Shown here: positions 26,232 to 35,771 of the stretch, in pieces
How positions within the stretch are numbered: position 1 is the first letter of the stretch
How the letters are laid out: every line of letters starts with the position of its first letter
Assembly (NCBI GenBank): GCA_947494305.1
Contig: CANLUL010000001.1
Coordinates: 1,674,001-1,738,000 of the forward strand
Direction: 5' to 3'
Source of the DNA: an uncultured Sphingomonadaceae bacterium
GTDB lineage: Bacteria; Pseudomonadota; Alphaproteobacteria; Sphingomonadales; Sphingomonadaceae
DNA: 64,000 bases
The notes under the pieces: generated by a model
What the model was told of the DNA's origin: nothing
Databases searched by the model: none
What the model saw: only the letters and a program-made list of their open reading frames with translations
Position numbers and translations under genes: made by a program

Positions 26232-27248
26232 TCAACCCATTGGGTACATGATTTCGCGGCTAATCTTATAGATCCGTTTCATCATATCCTTGTCCAGTTC
26301 CAAATCTGATGCAGCAAAAATGTCTGGTAACTGATCAGTATGGGTTGCTCCCACGATGGTAGACGCAACAAAATCATGTTGTTTTGACCATGCGGTTGCG
26401 AGTGTCACGGGAGATACGCCCAGTTCCTCTGCAATCGCCATGTAGCGTTTGGTTGATTCCTCACTTTTGGGATTAACAAACCGCTCGGCCATTTTTTTCT
26501 GTCGCCCGCCCAGTTTCAAATAGGCAGAGAAACGGGCACCCTCTGGCGTCGCACCATCATTATATTTTCCGGACAAAGCACCGCCAGCTAGTGGTGAATA
26601 GGGAATGAGGTTCACACCTTCCTTCACGCAAACCTGCGCCAATTCGTCCTCGAACCGACGGTTATTCATGCTGAAGTTATTTTGGATGGTGCAGTAGCGG
26701 GTCACCCCCAACCGTTCGGAAGCTTCAAGCGATTTCATCAGGCCCCAGCTGGTTTCGTTGGAGCAACCAATAGCGCGAATTTTACCCTTACGGATTTCTT
26801 CGTCGAGCACTTCCATCGTCTCATCATAAGCGGTGCCATGATCAGGCCAATGTGTCTGGTACAAATCAATATAGTCTGTTTGCAGGCGCTTCAGGCTGGC
26901 ATCTAGCGCCTTTACAATGTTGTGCCGATCCATCGCAGTCATGCCTGCACGCTGTGCCGACTGTATCCAACCATGGCTCGGTCCGGAAACTTTTGTCGCG
27001 ATAATCAGGCTATCACGATCCTTGTCCTTCATCCAGCGTCCAACAATATTCTCAGTCTCACCTGCCCATTCGGGTTTGGGTGGCACCGGATAGTTTTCCG
27101 CAGTATCGAAGAAATTAATCCCGGCCTCAACCGATTCATCCAGAATTTTGCGAGACATCTCCTCGTCAGCACCACTGCCAAAGGTCATCGTCCCCATACA
27201 AATATCAGACACATAAATCGGACTGTGGCCAAGACGGCGGTATTTCAT
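26232..27248 (-). CDS. aldo/keto reductase
   Basis: A 338-residue NADPH-dependent TIM-barrel reductase, Tas-like. The tetrad is visible: Asp and Tyr in FFDTAENYP, Lys in IIATKVSG, His in YQTHWPDHG. The C-terminal IVGATHTDQLPDIF loop contacts NADP. It reduces aldehydes or ketones; the substrate is not evident. It is first in a three-gene leftward oxidoreductase operon; ATG 27248 follows CGGAG at seven bases. Confidence 0.85.
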   Translation of the reverse strand: MKYRRLGHSPIYVSDICMGTMTFGSGADEEMSRKILDESVEAGINFFDTAENYPVPPKPEWAGETENIVGRWMKDKDRDSLIIATKVSGPSHGWIQSAQRAGMTAMDRHNIVKALDASLKRLQTDYIDLYQTHWPDHGTAYDETMEVLDEEIRKGKIRAIGCSNETSWGLMKSLEASERLGVTRYCTIQNNFSMNNRRFEDELAQVCVKEGVNLIPYSPLAGGALSGKYNDGATPEGARFSAYLKLGGRQKKMAERFVNPKSEESTKRYMAIAEELGVSPVTLATAWSKQHDFVASTIVGATHTDQLPDIFAASDLELDKDMMKRIYKISREIMYPMG

Positions 27249-27333
27249 AAAAGACTCCGGGAGGGTGGTTTAACTGATCTATTAAAGATGCCAGAATCCG
27301 TGTCAGTTGCAAGCAGCAATCTATTTTTTCTGC

Positions 27334-28248
27334 CTAACCGGCCTGACCAACCACCAAACAGGCCAAAAACATCAACACTCCGGCAAATCGATTGGAACGG
27401 AATTTGTTCAGCGCATCCTCGCCATCTGCGCTATTCAATGTGCTAACTTGCCAAAAAAGATGCAAAGCTATCGGGCCGAGAGCGACTAGGGCAATAGTAT
27501 CCGGTCGTACAAGCCAGATTGCTGTCGCCCAGCCCACCAATGCCAAAGCGTAAAACACCAATACGCCAAATCTAACATTTTTCCCCAATCGCAGGGCGCT
27601 GGATCGAATACCAACCATCGCGTCATCTTCTACATCCTGCAGCGCATAGATCGTATCAAATCCAATCACCCAAAAGACTGAACCCACATATAGTGCCATC
27701 ATCGCCCAACCAAATTGAGGATCTATGGCCAGCCATCCCACCAATGCTCCCCAGCTAAACACCATCCCCAGCCAGGTTTGCGGCCACCATGTTATGCGCT
27801 TCATAAATGGATAGGCCGCCACCAGTGCGAGGCTGCCCAAGGCGACTAGCTGTGCCACCAGATTGAGTTGCAAAAGCACGACCAGACCAACAAGGCATAG
27901 AATGAGTAGCCAAACCCACGCAGCTTTTAGCGAAACAACACCACTGGCCAGCGGCCTTGATTGTGTGCGTTCAACCTTTTTGTCGAGATCACGATCAACA
28001 ATGTCATTATATACGCAGCCAGCCCCACGCATTGCGATAGAACCGAGTAATATCCACAAAACAAGATCCCAACGCTCTATTGCACCGCCCGATAGCGCTA
28101 TCCCCCAAGCACAAGGCCAGAATAGAAGCCACCAGCCAATCGGTCGATCAAAACGTGCGAGCATTGCGTAAGGTCGAGCTGAACTGGGGAGTAATCCAAT
28201 CAGACCTTTATGTTCGGTGTCCGGGACGTTTTCTGTATTTAGCGCCAT
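27334..28248 (-). CDS. ubiA: 4-hydroxybenzoate polyprenyltransferase UbiA
   Basis: An inner-membrane prenyltransferase of about 304 residues attaching the polyprenyl tail to 4-hydroxybenzoate in ubiquinone synthesis. It has eight to nine hydrophobic helices and the two aspartate motifs that bind prenyl diphosphate via magnesium: NDIVDRDLD and DTIYALQDVEDD. The frame stays open to 28392, but the extra residues are translated from a short palindromic repeat; ATG 28248 (MALNTENVPD) is taken as start although its ribosome site is weak. It is divergent from rsmE. Confidence 0.9.
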   Translation of the reverse strand: MALNTENVPDTEHKGLIGLLPSSARPYAMLARFDRPIGWWLLFWPCAWGIALSGGAIERWDLVLWILLGSIAMRGAGCVYNDIVDRDLDKKVERTQSRPLASGVVSLKAAWVWLLILCLVGLVVLLQLNLVAQLVALGSLALVAAYPFMKRITWWPQTWLGMVFSWGALVGWLAIDPQFGWAMMALYVGSVFWVIGFDTIYALQDVEDDAMVGIRSSALRLGKNVRFGVLVFYALALVGWATAIWLVRPDTIALVALGPIALHLFWQVSTLNSADGEDALNKFRSNRFAGVLMFLACLVVGQAG

Positions 28249-28278
28249 CGCATAGCATTTAGAAGCTTTCCAATCATT

Positions 28279-28362
28279 CGTCATCCGGAACTTGATCAGG
28301 ATCTCCACATTATTGCAAAGCGAAGAAAGCGAAGAAGATGCTGAAATAAATTCAGCATGACG
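28279..28362. repeat. short palindromic interspersed repeat (REP-like)
   Basis: An 84-base element bounded by CGTCAT (28279-28284) and its complement ATGACG (28357-28362). The right half holds a perfect hairpin ATGCTGAA-ATAAA-TTCAGCAT (28339-28358). The pattern CGTCATGCTGAA...CTTCAGC/GGATGACG is known to me as a common intergenic repeat in sphingomonads and other alphaproteobacteria. It sits between divergent ubiA and rsmE. I see no second copy in the window. Confidence 0.6.
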
Positions 28363-28391
28363 AGCGTTCAGGTTGACGCTAGATAAGATCA

Positions 28392-29150
28392 ATGCCCGCT
28401 ACACCCGCCTATCCTCCCCTCAGTGCGCCTCGTCTATTCGTCGATGTTGAGCTATCTGACGGTGCAGAAATCCGGTTGGATGGCAGTCATGCCCATTATC
28501 TGATCAAAGTGATGCGGATCAAACAAGGTGACCCCATCAAGCTATTTGACGATCGTACCGGCGAATATCTGGCTCATGTAACATCGCTCGGAAAACGCGA
28601 TTTGATCCTGCATATCGATGGAAAAACGCGTGAACGCGAAACAGTTCCTGACTTATGGCTCTGTGCAGCTCCGATTAAAAAGGATCGGTACAACTGGATC
28701 GCAGAAAAAGCCACTGAGCTGGGTATCGCAAAGATGGTTCCGGTCGAAACAGAACGAACACAGGTTCGGTTTATAAAAACCGATAAAATTCAAGCCCATA
28801 TGATTGAAGCGGCTGAACAATGCGAGCGAACATCGCTGCCTTCGCTTGATCCGATAACAGCGCTGCATGATTTACTCTCGGATTGGCCAGAAGATCGCCA
28901 TCTATTCTTTGCTGACGAACGCATTCACGAAAGCGGTGAAGGATCGTTTCGCAAAGCTCTGGTGGCTCATGATGGTCCTGCGGCAATATTGATCGGGCCG
29001 GAAGGCGGGTTTTCGGATGCAGAAGGCGAAGCCATCCGATCTTTGAAACAAGCAGTGCCCGTATCACTCGGCCCCAGAATTTTGCGCGCGGATACTGCTG
29101 CTGTAGCAGCGATTAGCTTGTGGATGGCGGGGCGCGGTGATTGGAATTAG
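28392..29150 (+). CDS. rsmE: 16S rRNA m3U1498 methyltransferase RsmE
   Basis: A 252-residue SPOUT-class RNA methyltransferase that methylates N3 of U1498 in 16S rRNA. It shows the N-terminal PUA-like part (SHAHYLIKVMRIKQGDPI), APIKKDRYNWIAEKATELG, ERTQVRF and the SAM-binding trefoil knot ILIGPEGGFSDAE followed by SLGPRILRADTAAVAA. Length matches the family. It is divergent from ubiA across the palindromic repeat. Confidence 0.94.
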   Translation: MPATPAYPPLSAPRLFVDVELSDGAEIRLDGSHAHYLIKVMRIKQGDPIKLFDDRTGEYLAHVTSLGKRDLILHIDGKTRERETVPDLWLCAAPIKKDRYNWIAEKATELGIAKMVPVETERTQVRFIKTDKIQAHMIEAAEQCERTSLPSLDPITALHDLLSDWPEDRHLFFADERIHESGEGSFRKALVAHDGPAAILIGPEGGFSDAEGEAIRSLKQAVPVSLGPRILRADTAAVAAISLWMAGRGDWN

Positions 29151-29232
29151 TTTTTGTTGATATTTGTGTTATCAAATATAGTCATCTAACATTACCGAAA
29201 CTTCACCATAATGTATCGATTTTAATATATCT

Positions 29233-30840
29233 ATGCTGATAAAATGCAGATCTATATTGTCACGGACGCCAATCAACAGCGCCGGATTGAGTATATGGCC
29301 TTGCCTTCTCCTTGCCTGTTTAGTTTTCGATAACCTCCTGAACCCGGGTACTGCATTTGCACAAACCGCCAATCCAGGCGATAATCTAGTGGTATGCGGA
29401 AACACGAATTGGGGTGGGCTAAGCAGTAACAATACCCTGAATATGCGCCAGAAACTGTCCAATACGGCAAATTTTGGGCCGGGAGGCACTTACTCCGAAA
29501 GCACATTTAGTTTCGTGGTGATCGGCACACCTACAACCTCCAATCTAAGCGCCAACGGATGTAATGTCTGGTTTTCAGGTTATGATTTCGAGGCTCCATA
29601 TTCTGCTCTTGCAACATTTGCAGCCAGCGGAGGTTTTGTTATTGGAGGGTGCGACACTGTTTCCTATGATGCTGTTTGTACCGGCCTTGGGATCAATGTT
29701 ACGAATTTCTCCAATCTCGGCGGCGGTTACACAACCTTGACCCCAATTAATCCTCTAACCTGTGACGGTAACACACAGAACCCTTCGTTAAATCTGACAA
29801 CTGCCGGAGGAGCATCGAGCTACTTCTCCACTGGCGTTGTTCTGGCGCGCTACAGTCCCTCACCAAATCAAGCCTTGGCGATAACCGATAGCGCCACTTC
29901 GCCAAGCTACGTGTTGACCGGCGATATAGATATGTTCACCAATTTTAATACCAATGTTTCCGCAGGTAGCGCTATCACGACGGATCAAGATAAATTCATT
30001 GCCAATGTTTTCAAACTGGCTGCTGATAAGGTTACGGGCGTACTCGATGGGAACGGAGAACCATCCTGCGAAAACATAAGTGTACCGATCTTTGCAAATG
30101 ATGACACGGCCTCAGTTGGCAGCGGTACCGTGGGATCAATCATTCTGAATGTACTGACGAATGACAGCTGGGATGGAAACCCTGTTACAACGAGTGATGT
30201 CACAATCTCTGTCGCATCGGGATCATCGGTACCACCGCAATTGAACTTTGGCACAACCACCGGTGATGTTGTCTTAAATGCCGGCGCTACTCCTGCGACC
30301 TATTCGTTTGACTATGAAATTTGTTTGATTTCTGATCCAACTGAATGCCGGACCGCTACTGTGCAAATAACGGTCACACCTTCTCCCTCCATTTCCGTTC
30401 TAAAGTCATCCAATATATTCACACCTACAGCGGGTAGTAGCGGTTTCATGCTGCCAGGCGAAGATGTGATCTACACGATTTTGGTGGAAAATTCCGGTGC
30501 AGGTACTGTCGATAATGACGCCGTATTTATCGTCGACTCCTTTCCGGATGAAATGGACTTTTTCAATGGCGACATTGATACGGGAGGCTCAAACAATTTT
30601 GTATCAACAGATCCTATCGTTTTTCTGGATAGTGGTAGCGGCCTAACCTTCAATTATTCAACCGATGTTGCTTTTTCCAATCAAGCCACAGCGCCCAACA
30701 TTTTCTCGGATTGCACATATACGCCTACCGTTGGTTATGATCCTAATGTAACCTTCATCTGCATAAATCCTAAAGGGATATTCGCGGCGGGTAGTCCAAC
30801 TAGTTCCTTCAGCCTGTTTTTGCGTGGTCAGATCCAATAA
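29233..30840 (+). CDS. secreted DUF11-type surface protein 1
   Basis: A 535-residue exported protein. A signal peptide ends near AFA-Q (residues 41-44). The N-terminal 240 residues are a Cys-containing beta-rich domain I do not recognise; about 280-375 is an Ig/cadherin-like segment with VLTNDSWDG; from about 385 (SISVLKSSNIF) to the end is a DUF11/conserved-repeat domain with VIYTILVENSGAGTV. There is no membrane anchor, sortase signal or outer-membrane barrel. Threonine, serine, asparagine and glycine content is high, as in adhesin-like proteins. It is first of three such genes on the same strand. The ATG has a poor ribosome site. Confidence 0.65.
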   Translation: MLIKCRSILSRTPINSAGLSIWPCLLLACLVFDNLLNPGTAFAQTANPGDNLVVCGNTNWGGLSSNNTLNMRQKLSNTANFGPGGTYSESTFSFVVIGTPTTSNLSANGCNVWFSGYDFEAPYSALATFAASGGFVIGGCDTVSYDAVCTGLGINVTNFSNLGGGYTTLTPINPLTCDGNTQNPSLNLTTAGGASSYFSTGVVLARYSPSPNQALAITDSATSPSYVLTGDIDMFTNFNTNVSAGSAITTDQDKFIANVFKLAADKVTGVLDGNGEPSCENISVPIFANDDTASVGSGTVGSIILNVLTNDSWDGNPVTTSDVTISVASGSSVPPQLNFGTTTGDVVLNAGATPATYSFDYEICLISDPTECRTATVQITVTPSPSISVLKSSNIFTPTAGSSGFMLPGEDVIYTILVENSGAGTVDNDAVFIVDSFPDEMDFFNGDIDTGGSNNFVSTDPIVFLDSGSGLTFNYSTDVAFSNQATAPNIFSDCTYTPTVGYDPNVTFICINPKGIFAAGSPTSSFSLFLRGQIQ

Positions 30841-31046
30841 TGGCTTCAATCGGCCTCAGCTCATTCACATTCTACTTGCGGAACAAGGTCCGTTACAATT
30901 CCCACCAAGGCGCTCTGTTCTCGAACAACCATCTGTTTGAGACAGATTTGGTCGAAACATGTTTCATCGTGTAAAATATTCTGAAAGTCGTGTTTCCCTA
31001 ACTGCAAATTTACCAAATATTCAGCTCGCCAACCTAATGGGCTTGC

Positions 31047-33203
31047 ATGAATGTGGGGACAATTCATCAAGGCGCCAGTAGCGCCGCTTATTTCTTATGG
31101 GCAGTGCGCAGCATATTGTCGCTATTGGCGGCGTTTGGATTCGTTACTCTGTCGCAACCGATACAGGCTCAAACTTTTACTGCGGATTGGACCAATTTGG
31201 GAGTTGGTAGCATCCAGGGCGTCTCAAGCGGCTCCTCTGTTGCTGCAGGCCCCCGAACTGTGACCATCACACATTCGCAAATCACCAATGGTGGTCCATT
31301 CACAAACTTCTATGGCACCGAAATGCTGAGTTACTTCAATGGTACCATCGGGACGCAAAATGGTACGCTGCTCTATTCAATGGACAACAATATATTCGAT
31401 CCCAACGACCGATTTCAAAGTATTTACTCATTCAACGGTACGGTAACAAATCTAGCGTTTAGCCTAGCGCATGTTGACCGAGGTGGAAACTATCATGATG
31501 GAGTGACCATCGAATATCGTAATGGTGGCGGCGCTTGGCTCAACATCCGCTCAACTCCCTCTTTTTTCACAACCGGAGCCGTGGTCGGGACTACCACGCT
31601 GTCGGGCGTTCAGGGGTTTCATGGCACTGGCGGCGCGGGTGGATTAACCAGCACTACCGGTAACATAAATGTCAATTTTGGAACGACCAGCGTTACCGAG
31701 GTTCGTATTACCTATCATTTCGGACAGAGCGTCGGTGGCGATCCATCCGGAAACCTCCAATATATGGGACTGTCGGACTTCAATTTTCAGGTTCCTGGAG
31801 TAACCGTTTCCGACCTCTCGCTGACCAAATCAGTTAGCAACAGTACTCCCGCCACGGGCACAGCAATTAATTACACTCTGAACTTAACCAATAGCAGTTC
31901 GTCGGCGGCCGAGAGCAATGTTCAGGTTCAAGATATTCTTCCAACCGGAGTATCGTTCAATTCGGCTTCTGGTTACGGGAGCTATAATTCAGTGACCGGT
32001 ATATGGTCAGTGCCTGCTATTGCGGCGAACCAGACCCGTTCCATCACAATCAATGCAACCATCACCGCCCCAAACGGGACAACAATTACGAATTACGCAG
32101 AAGTATTTTCGCAGACGAATTTCGACACCGACAGCACACCCAACAACAACAGTGCGACAGAAGATGATGATGCAACAGCCAGTTTCACAACGACGGGTAC
32201 TAGAACAGCTGGCACAGCGCCCAGCCTGTCGGCCACTTGTTCCATCGCGAATCAGATCACTTTTGATTGGGATAGCAACCCTTGGCCGGCCGGCTCTCTA
32301 AGCAACAGCTATGCTGTCCCGGGAATTGGGACGATGGATATCGACTTAACGCTTTCGGGTGGAGCGTGGGTCAATGACGCTAACTTTGGGGGACTGTCGC
32401 CATCGCTAGCAAATGCCAACAATGGCGGGTTTGCAGGAACGCAACTTTCTCTGCATCAATATATCGACTTCTTCAATCGCAGTGGAACGTCGACTATGAC
32501 GATTGACTTACCAACGGCCGTTCCTGGATTACAATTCACAATATTCGACATTGATTTCGCTGCCAACGATTTTGCTGACAAAATTACAATTACCGGCAAT
32601 TTTAACGGTGCCACTGTGATGCCAACTCTTACAAATGGCGTTGCTAATTATGTTGTCGGGAACACCGCCATTGGCGATGCGGGGTCTGGCGGCACGGTGG
32701 GTGACGGTAACGTTGTTGTGACTTTTGATTCACCGGTGGAATCGGTTACTATCCTTTACGGAAATGCTGCAACCGCGCCAGCAAATCCAGACGGACAGGC
32801 AGCGGCATGGTTTGATATGACATTTTGTGCACCAGAGACAACGCTGAGCGTAACAAAGATCAGCCAAGTTATTAGCGATCCAGTAAACGGGACAACCAAC
32901 CCAAAAGCCATTCCGGGTGCTATTTTGCAATATTGCATTTTGATTAGTAGTGCTGGGTCTGCATCAGCGGAAGCGATAACGGCGACTGACACTATTCCGG
33001 GTAATGTAACCTACAATGCTTCCTCGATGCAAAGCGGGAGCAATTGCGGTTCAGCTTCGACTGCAGAGGATGATGATGCAACTGGCGCCGATGAAAGCGA
33101 TCCCTTTGGCGCATCAATCAGTGGTGCAAGTTTAGTCGCAACAGCCGCTTCATTGGGCCCAACAGATGCCTATGCTCTAACCTTTCAGGTCACAGTGGAT
33201 TAA
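31047..33203 (+). CDS. secreted DUF11-type surface protein 2
   Basis: A 718-residue exported protein. The signal peptide ends near QAQ (about residue 42). Residues 45-250 form a beta-sandwich-like domain; about 255-380 is a DUF11 repeat beginning VSDLSLTKSV and including VQDILPTGVSF; 400-590 is another beta-rich domain; 600-718 is a second DUF11-like module (LSVTKISQV to the end) carrying two cysteines and an acidic EDDDATGADESDP stretch that may bind calcium. That module is 63 percent identical to the end of the next protein. Secreted, function unknown; likely a matrix or adhesion protein. Confidence 0.68.
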   Translation: MNVGTIHQGASSAAYFLWAVRSILSLLAAFGFVTLSQPIQAQTFTADWTNLGVGSIQGVSSGSSVAAGPRTVTITHSQITNGGPFTNFYGTEMLSYFNGTIGTQNGTLLYSMDNNIFDPNDRFQSIYSFNGTVTNLAFSLAHVDRGGNYHDGVTIEYRNGGGAWLNIRSTPSFFTTGAVVGTTTLSGVQGFHGTGGAGGLTSTTGNINVNFGTTSVTEVRITYHFGQSVGGDPSGNLQYMGLSDFNFQVPGVTVSDLSLTKSVSNSTPATGTAINYTLNLTNSSSSAAESNVQVQDILPTGVSFNSASGYGSYNSVTGIWSVPAIAANQTRSITINATITAPNGTTITNYAEVFSQTNFDTDSTPNNNSATEDDDATASFTTTGTRTAGTAPSLSATCSIANQITFDWDSNPWPAGSLSNSYAVPGIGTMDIDLTLSGGAWVNDANFGGLSPSLANANNGGFAGTQLSLHQYIDFFNRSGTSTMTIDLPTAVPGLQFTIFDIDFAANDFADKITITGNFNGATVMPTLTNGVANYVVGNTAIGDAGSGGTVGDGNVVVTFDSPVESVTILYGNAATAPANPDGQAAAWFDMTFCAPETTLSVTKISQVISDPVNGTTNPKAIPGAILQYCILISSAGSASAEAITATDTIPGNVTYNASSMQSGSNCGSASTAEDDDATGADESDPFGASISGASLVATAASLGPTDAYALTFQVTVD

Positions 33204-33337
33204 GTGTTTGTATACCAAAAACCGCATGTTTTTATTTAGTCCATACGTGTAAAAATTGGTGATATGCTTTATTATCAATAACTTAAATAGAATGTCAATT
33301 TAACGGTTTTTCACTATTTCCTGCTAGTTTTCACAAT

Positions 33338-35299
33338 ATGTGGGTACGTCAATCTCTTTACTGGGGGTTAGCGTTGGCAATCATTGTGTTGCCAGCGATG
33401 GTGGTGCTTGCCGATTTGAGGACTCCCAATCCTCCAGGCTGGTATGATCCCGATGGTGTGGCCGTCGGTGAAGATTGGCACTATCGGGTTCCTGTGACCC
33501 TGCCCGCCAGTTCGTCCGTGAACAGCACCGCAAAAGTGAATGTCAATTTCACCACACTGATGGCACAATTGGGCATAAGCGGTACTTTTGATGCAAATAG
33601 TGTTCGGGTTGTTAGACCAAATGGATCACTAGCCACTATCCAGGAATTCACTGATCGCATTTTCAACGATGCAACTGACGCGGCAAACAATGCCCGCGGT
33701 GAGGTTAAATGGATCATCGAAGATGGCGGTGCGCAGACCTACTATATCTATTTCGATATTGTCCAAAACGGTACCAAATCGGCCAATCCGCAAACGCCGA
33801 TCAATGGCAATTTTGAACGCGGTGCAACGGGAGACATCTCGCCATCTCAATGGACTGGCACACGATCTAATGCCGCATTTGATGCTCAGGTTCGCCCCAG
33901 CGAAACCGTATCGGTTACAAATAATAGCCTGTCGACCAACGAAACGCGCAGTACTGACGGCTCTCCAAATACTGGATCTTTTTCTTATTTGCTCGGCGCA
34001 AGGACCAACAATGAACCTAGTGGTGATTTTGGTACTACGTTGACCCGGACAATTGCCGTACCAGCAACAAATCCGGGCAGTATTACAATTCGATATCGAG
34101 TTGAAGGTTGGGATAGCAGCGTCGATGGTTCAACAGACGAATTCGATTGGCTGGATATCGCATTGCTGGGAACAACGTCACCACAAATTGTCGGTCCGGA
34201 CGCCGGAAACTACACAACATTTCCATTTAGTGCCAATCTAGGAACCAACGCGGCCACTACGACCACTTCAGGCTATGGCCAATATAATGGTTGGGACACA
34301 ACAACAACTGGGGCACATACCAACGGAATGACAATTGCGCCGCAAAGCGAACCATGGTTTACTCGAACCGTTTCTCTCGCGGCCTTTGCTGGTCAAAACA
34401 TTACGCTTCGCATCCGATCAAGACATGTGACATTTTACAAAAATTGGTACCATATTGACGATGTCGAGTGGAGTCTTGTTAGTGGTACAATCGGCACACC
34501 GGAAGCATTTGGTGTCGCTATCACATCACCGGTAGATACAAGTGTAGCCGGCCCCGGCCAAGCTCTTTCCATCACGGCGCAAGTCGATGCCAACCCAACT
34601 GCAACAACCAATCCGGTCACTGCTAATGTGTATGATGACGGCGGCACGTTAGTCGCGTCCAATATCATACTTTTCAATGATGGTACCCATGGTGATGCCG
34701 TGGCTGGAGACGCGATCTGGACAAATGACAACAGTGTTCCTGCCCAACCGACATACACCATCCCGCTCAGTGCGACTAACGGGACAGGCTGGACCGTCCG
34801 TGCCTTTGCCAAAGATGCCAGTACCAGCACAATTGGTGCGCAAAATGGTCTGGCACATCGCAATGGGTTACCAACCGCGGAGATCGAAGCCAACTACTGG
34901 AATATCGACGAAATCACATTCGACGTCGCTGAGGCAAATATCAGTGTTACCAAGATTAGCTCGATACTGAATGATCCGGTTAATGGGGCTGCTTTTCCAA
35001 AAGCCATTCCAGATGCTGTCGTTGAATATTGTATATTGATTTCCAACGCTGGTAACGCCGTAGCAACCTCACTATCGGCCACTGATACAATCCCTGGCAA
35101 TGTGACCTATGTTGCCGCTTCGATGAGAAGTGGCAATAACTGTGGTACTGCGACTACTGCAGAAGATGATAATGCCAGTGGCGCCGATGAAACCGATCCT
35201 ATAGGCGCCAATATTTCGGGAGCCACTATGACGATCACCAACACTTCACTGGCGGCTGGCGACTCCATGGCGCTCACCTATCGTGTAACAGTCAACTAA
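33338..35299 (+). CDS. secreted DUF11-type surface protein 3
   Basis: A 653-residue exported protein with a signal peptide ending near VLA-D (residue 25). The N-terminal domain includes WHYRVPVTLPASS and VKWIIEDGGAQTYYIYFD, like DUF2341-type carbohydrate-surface domains; the middle part holds a jelly-roll-like region with FYKNWYHIDDVEW and a choice-of-anchor-like Ig domain (AITSPVDTSVAGPG). Residues 535-653 match the C-terminal module of protein 2 without gaps. The last eight bases overlap the convergent DUF188 gene. No anchor is visible. Confidence 0.68.
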   Translation: MWVRQSLYWGLALAIIVLPAMVVLADLRTPNPPGWYDPDGVAVGEDWHYRVPVTLPASSSVNSTAKVNVNFTTLMAQLGISGTFDANSVRVVRPNGSLATIQEFTDRIFNDATDAANNARGEVKWIIEDGGAQTYYIYFDIVQNGTKSANPQTPINGNFERGATGDISPSQWTGTRSNAAFDAQVRPSETVSVTNNSLSTNETRSTDGSPNTGSFSYLLGARTNNEPSGDFGTTLTRTIAVPATNPGSITIRYRVEGWDSSVDGSTDEFDWLDIALLGTTSPQIVGPDAGNYTTFPFSANLGTNAATTTTSGYGQYNGWDTTTTGAHTNGMTIAPQSEPWFTRTVSLAAFAGQNITLRIRSRHVTFYKNWYHIDDVEWSLVSGTIGTPEAFGVAITSPVDTSVAGPGQALSITAQVDANPTATTNPVTANVYDDGGTLVASNIILFNDGTHGDAVAGDAIWTNDNSVPAQPTYTIPLSATNGTGWTVRAFAKDASTSTIGAQNGLAHRNGLPTAEIEANYWNIDEITFDVAEANISVTKISSILNDPVNGAAFPKAIPDAVVEYCILISNAGNAVATSLSATDTIPGNVTYVAASMRSGNNCGTATTAEDDNASGADETDPIGANISGATMTITNTSLAAGDSMALTYRVTVN

Positions 35300-35762
35300 G
35301 CTTCCGTTTTAATCGATTCAGAATCTCGTCCAGCGACGACAAGAACCTTGATCGATCCACCTTGGTAAAAGGTGGCGGTCCACCAATGTTTTCTGTGCCC
35401 ATGCCGGCACGTAAATCCGCCATAATTGCCCGTGTTGCGACGGCCGCTCCGATTGAATCAGCCGTAAAGGGCTTGCCATTGGATGCAAGCACCGATGCTT
35501 CTGTTTTTACACATCTATCCGCAAGCAGGATATCGGAAGTGATCACAACAGTACCCTTTCCAGCGCGCTCGGCAATATAATCGTCTGCTGCATCAAAAGC
35601 ATCGCTAACGACCACGCGGCTGATCAGCGGATGATCCGGCACACGAAAATGGCTGTTGCTTACAATGACCACCGGAACCTCATGGCGATAAGCGACCCGG
35701 TAGATTTCATCCTTTACCGGACAGGCATCAGCATCAACAAAGATATGAATGGATGAAGCCAT
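35292..35762 (-). CDS. YaiI/YqxD family protein (DUF188)
   Basis: A 156-residue protein of the UPF0178/DUF188 family with the typical beginning IHIFVDADACPVKDEIYRVA and the conserved VVSDAFDAADDYIAERA and ITSDILLADRC segments. The aspartate pattern is that of PIN/NYN-like nucleases, so RNA cleavage is suspected, but function is not established. It lies nine bases downstream of the DEAD-box helicase on the same strand, likely one transcript. Confidence 0.88.
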   Translation of the reverse strand: MASSIHIFVDADACPVKDEIYRVAYRHEVPVVIVSNSHFRVPDHPLISRVVVSDAFDAADDYIAERAGKGTVVITSDILLADRCVKTEASVLASNGKPFTADSIGAAVATRAIMADLRAGMGTENIGGPPPFTKVDRSRFLSSLDEILNRLKRKLS

Positions 35763-35771
35763 CTGAAAGCC

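Noticed and set aside
28249-28392. Longer UbiA reading from 28392
   Set aside because: The added residues come from a palindromic repeat and are not UbiA-like.
30954-30965. Perfect 12-base palindrome GAAACATGTTTC between surface-protein genes
   Set aside because: A palindrome of this length is expected many times by chance in 64 kb and nothing else supports it.
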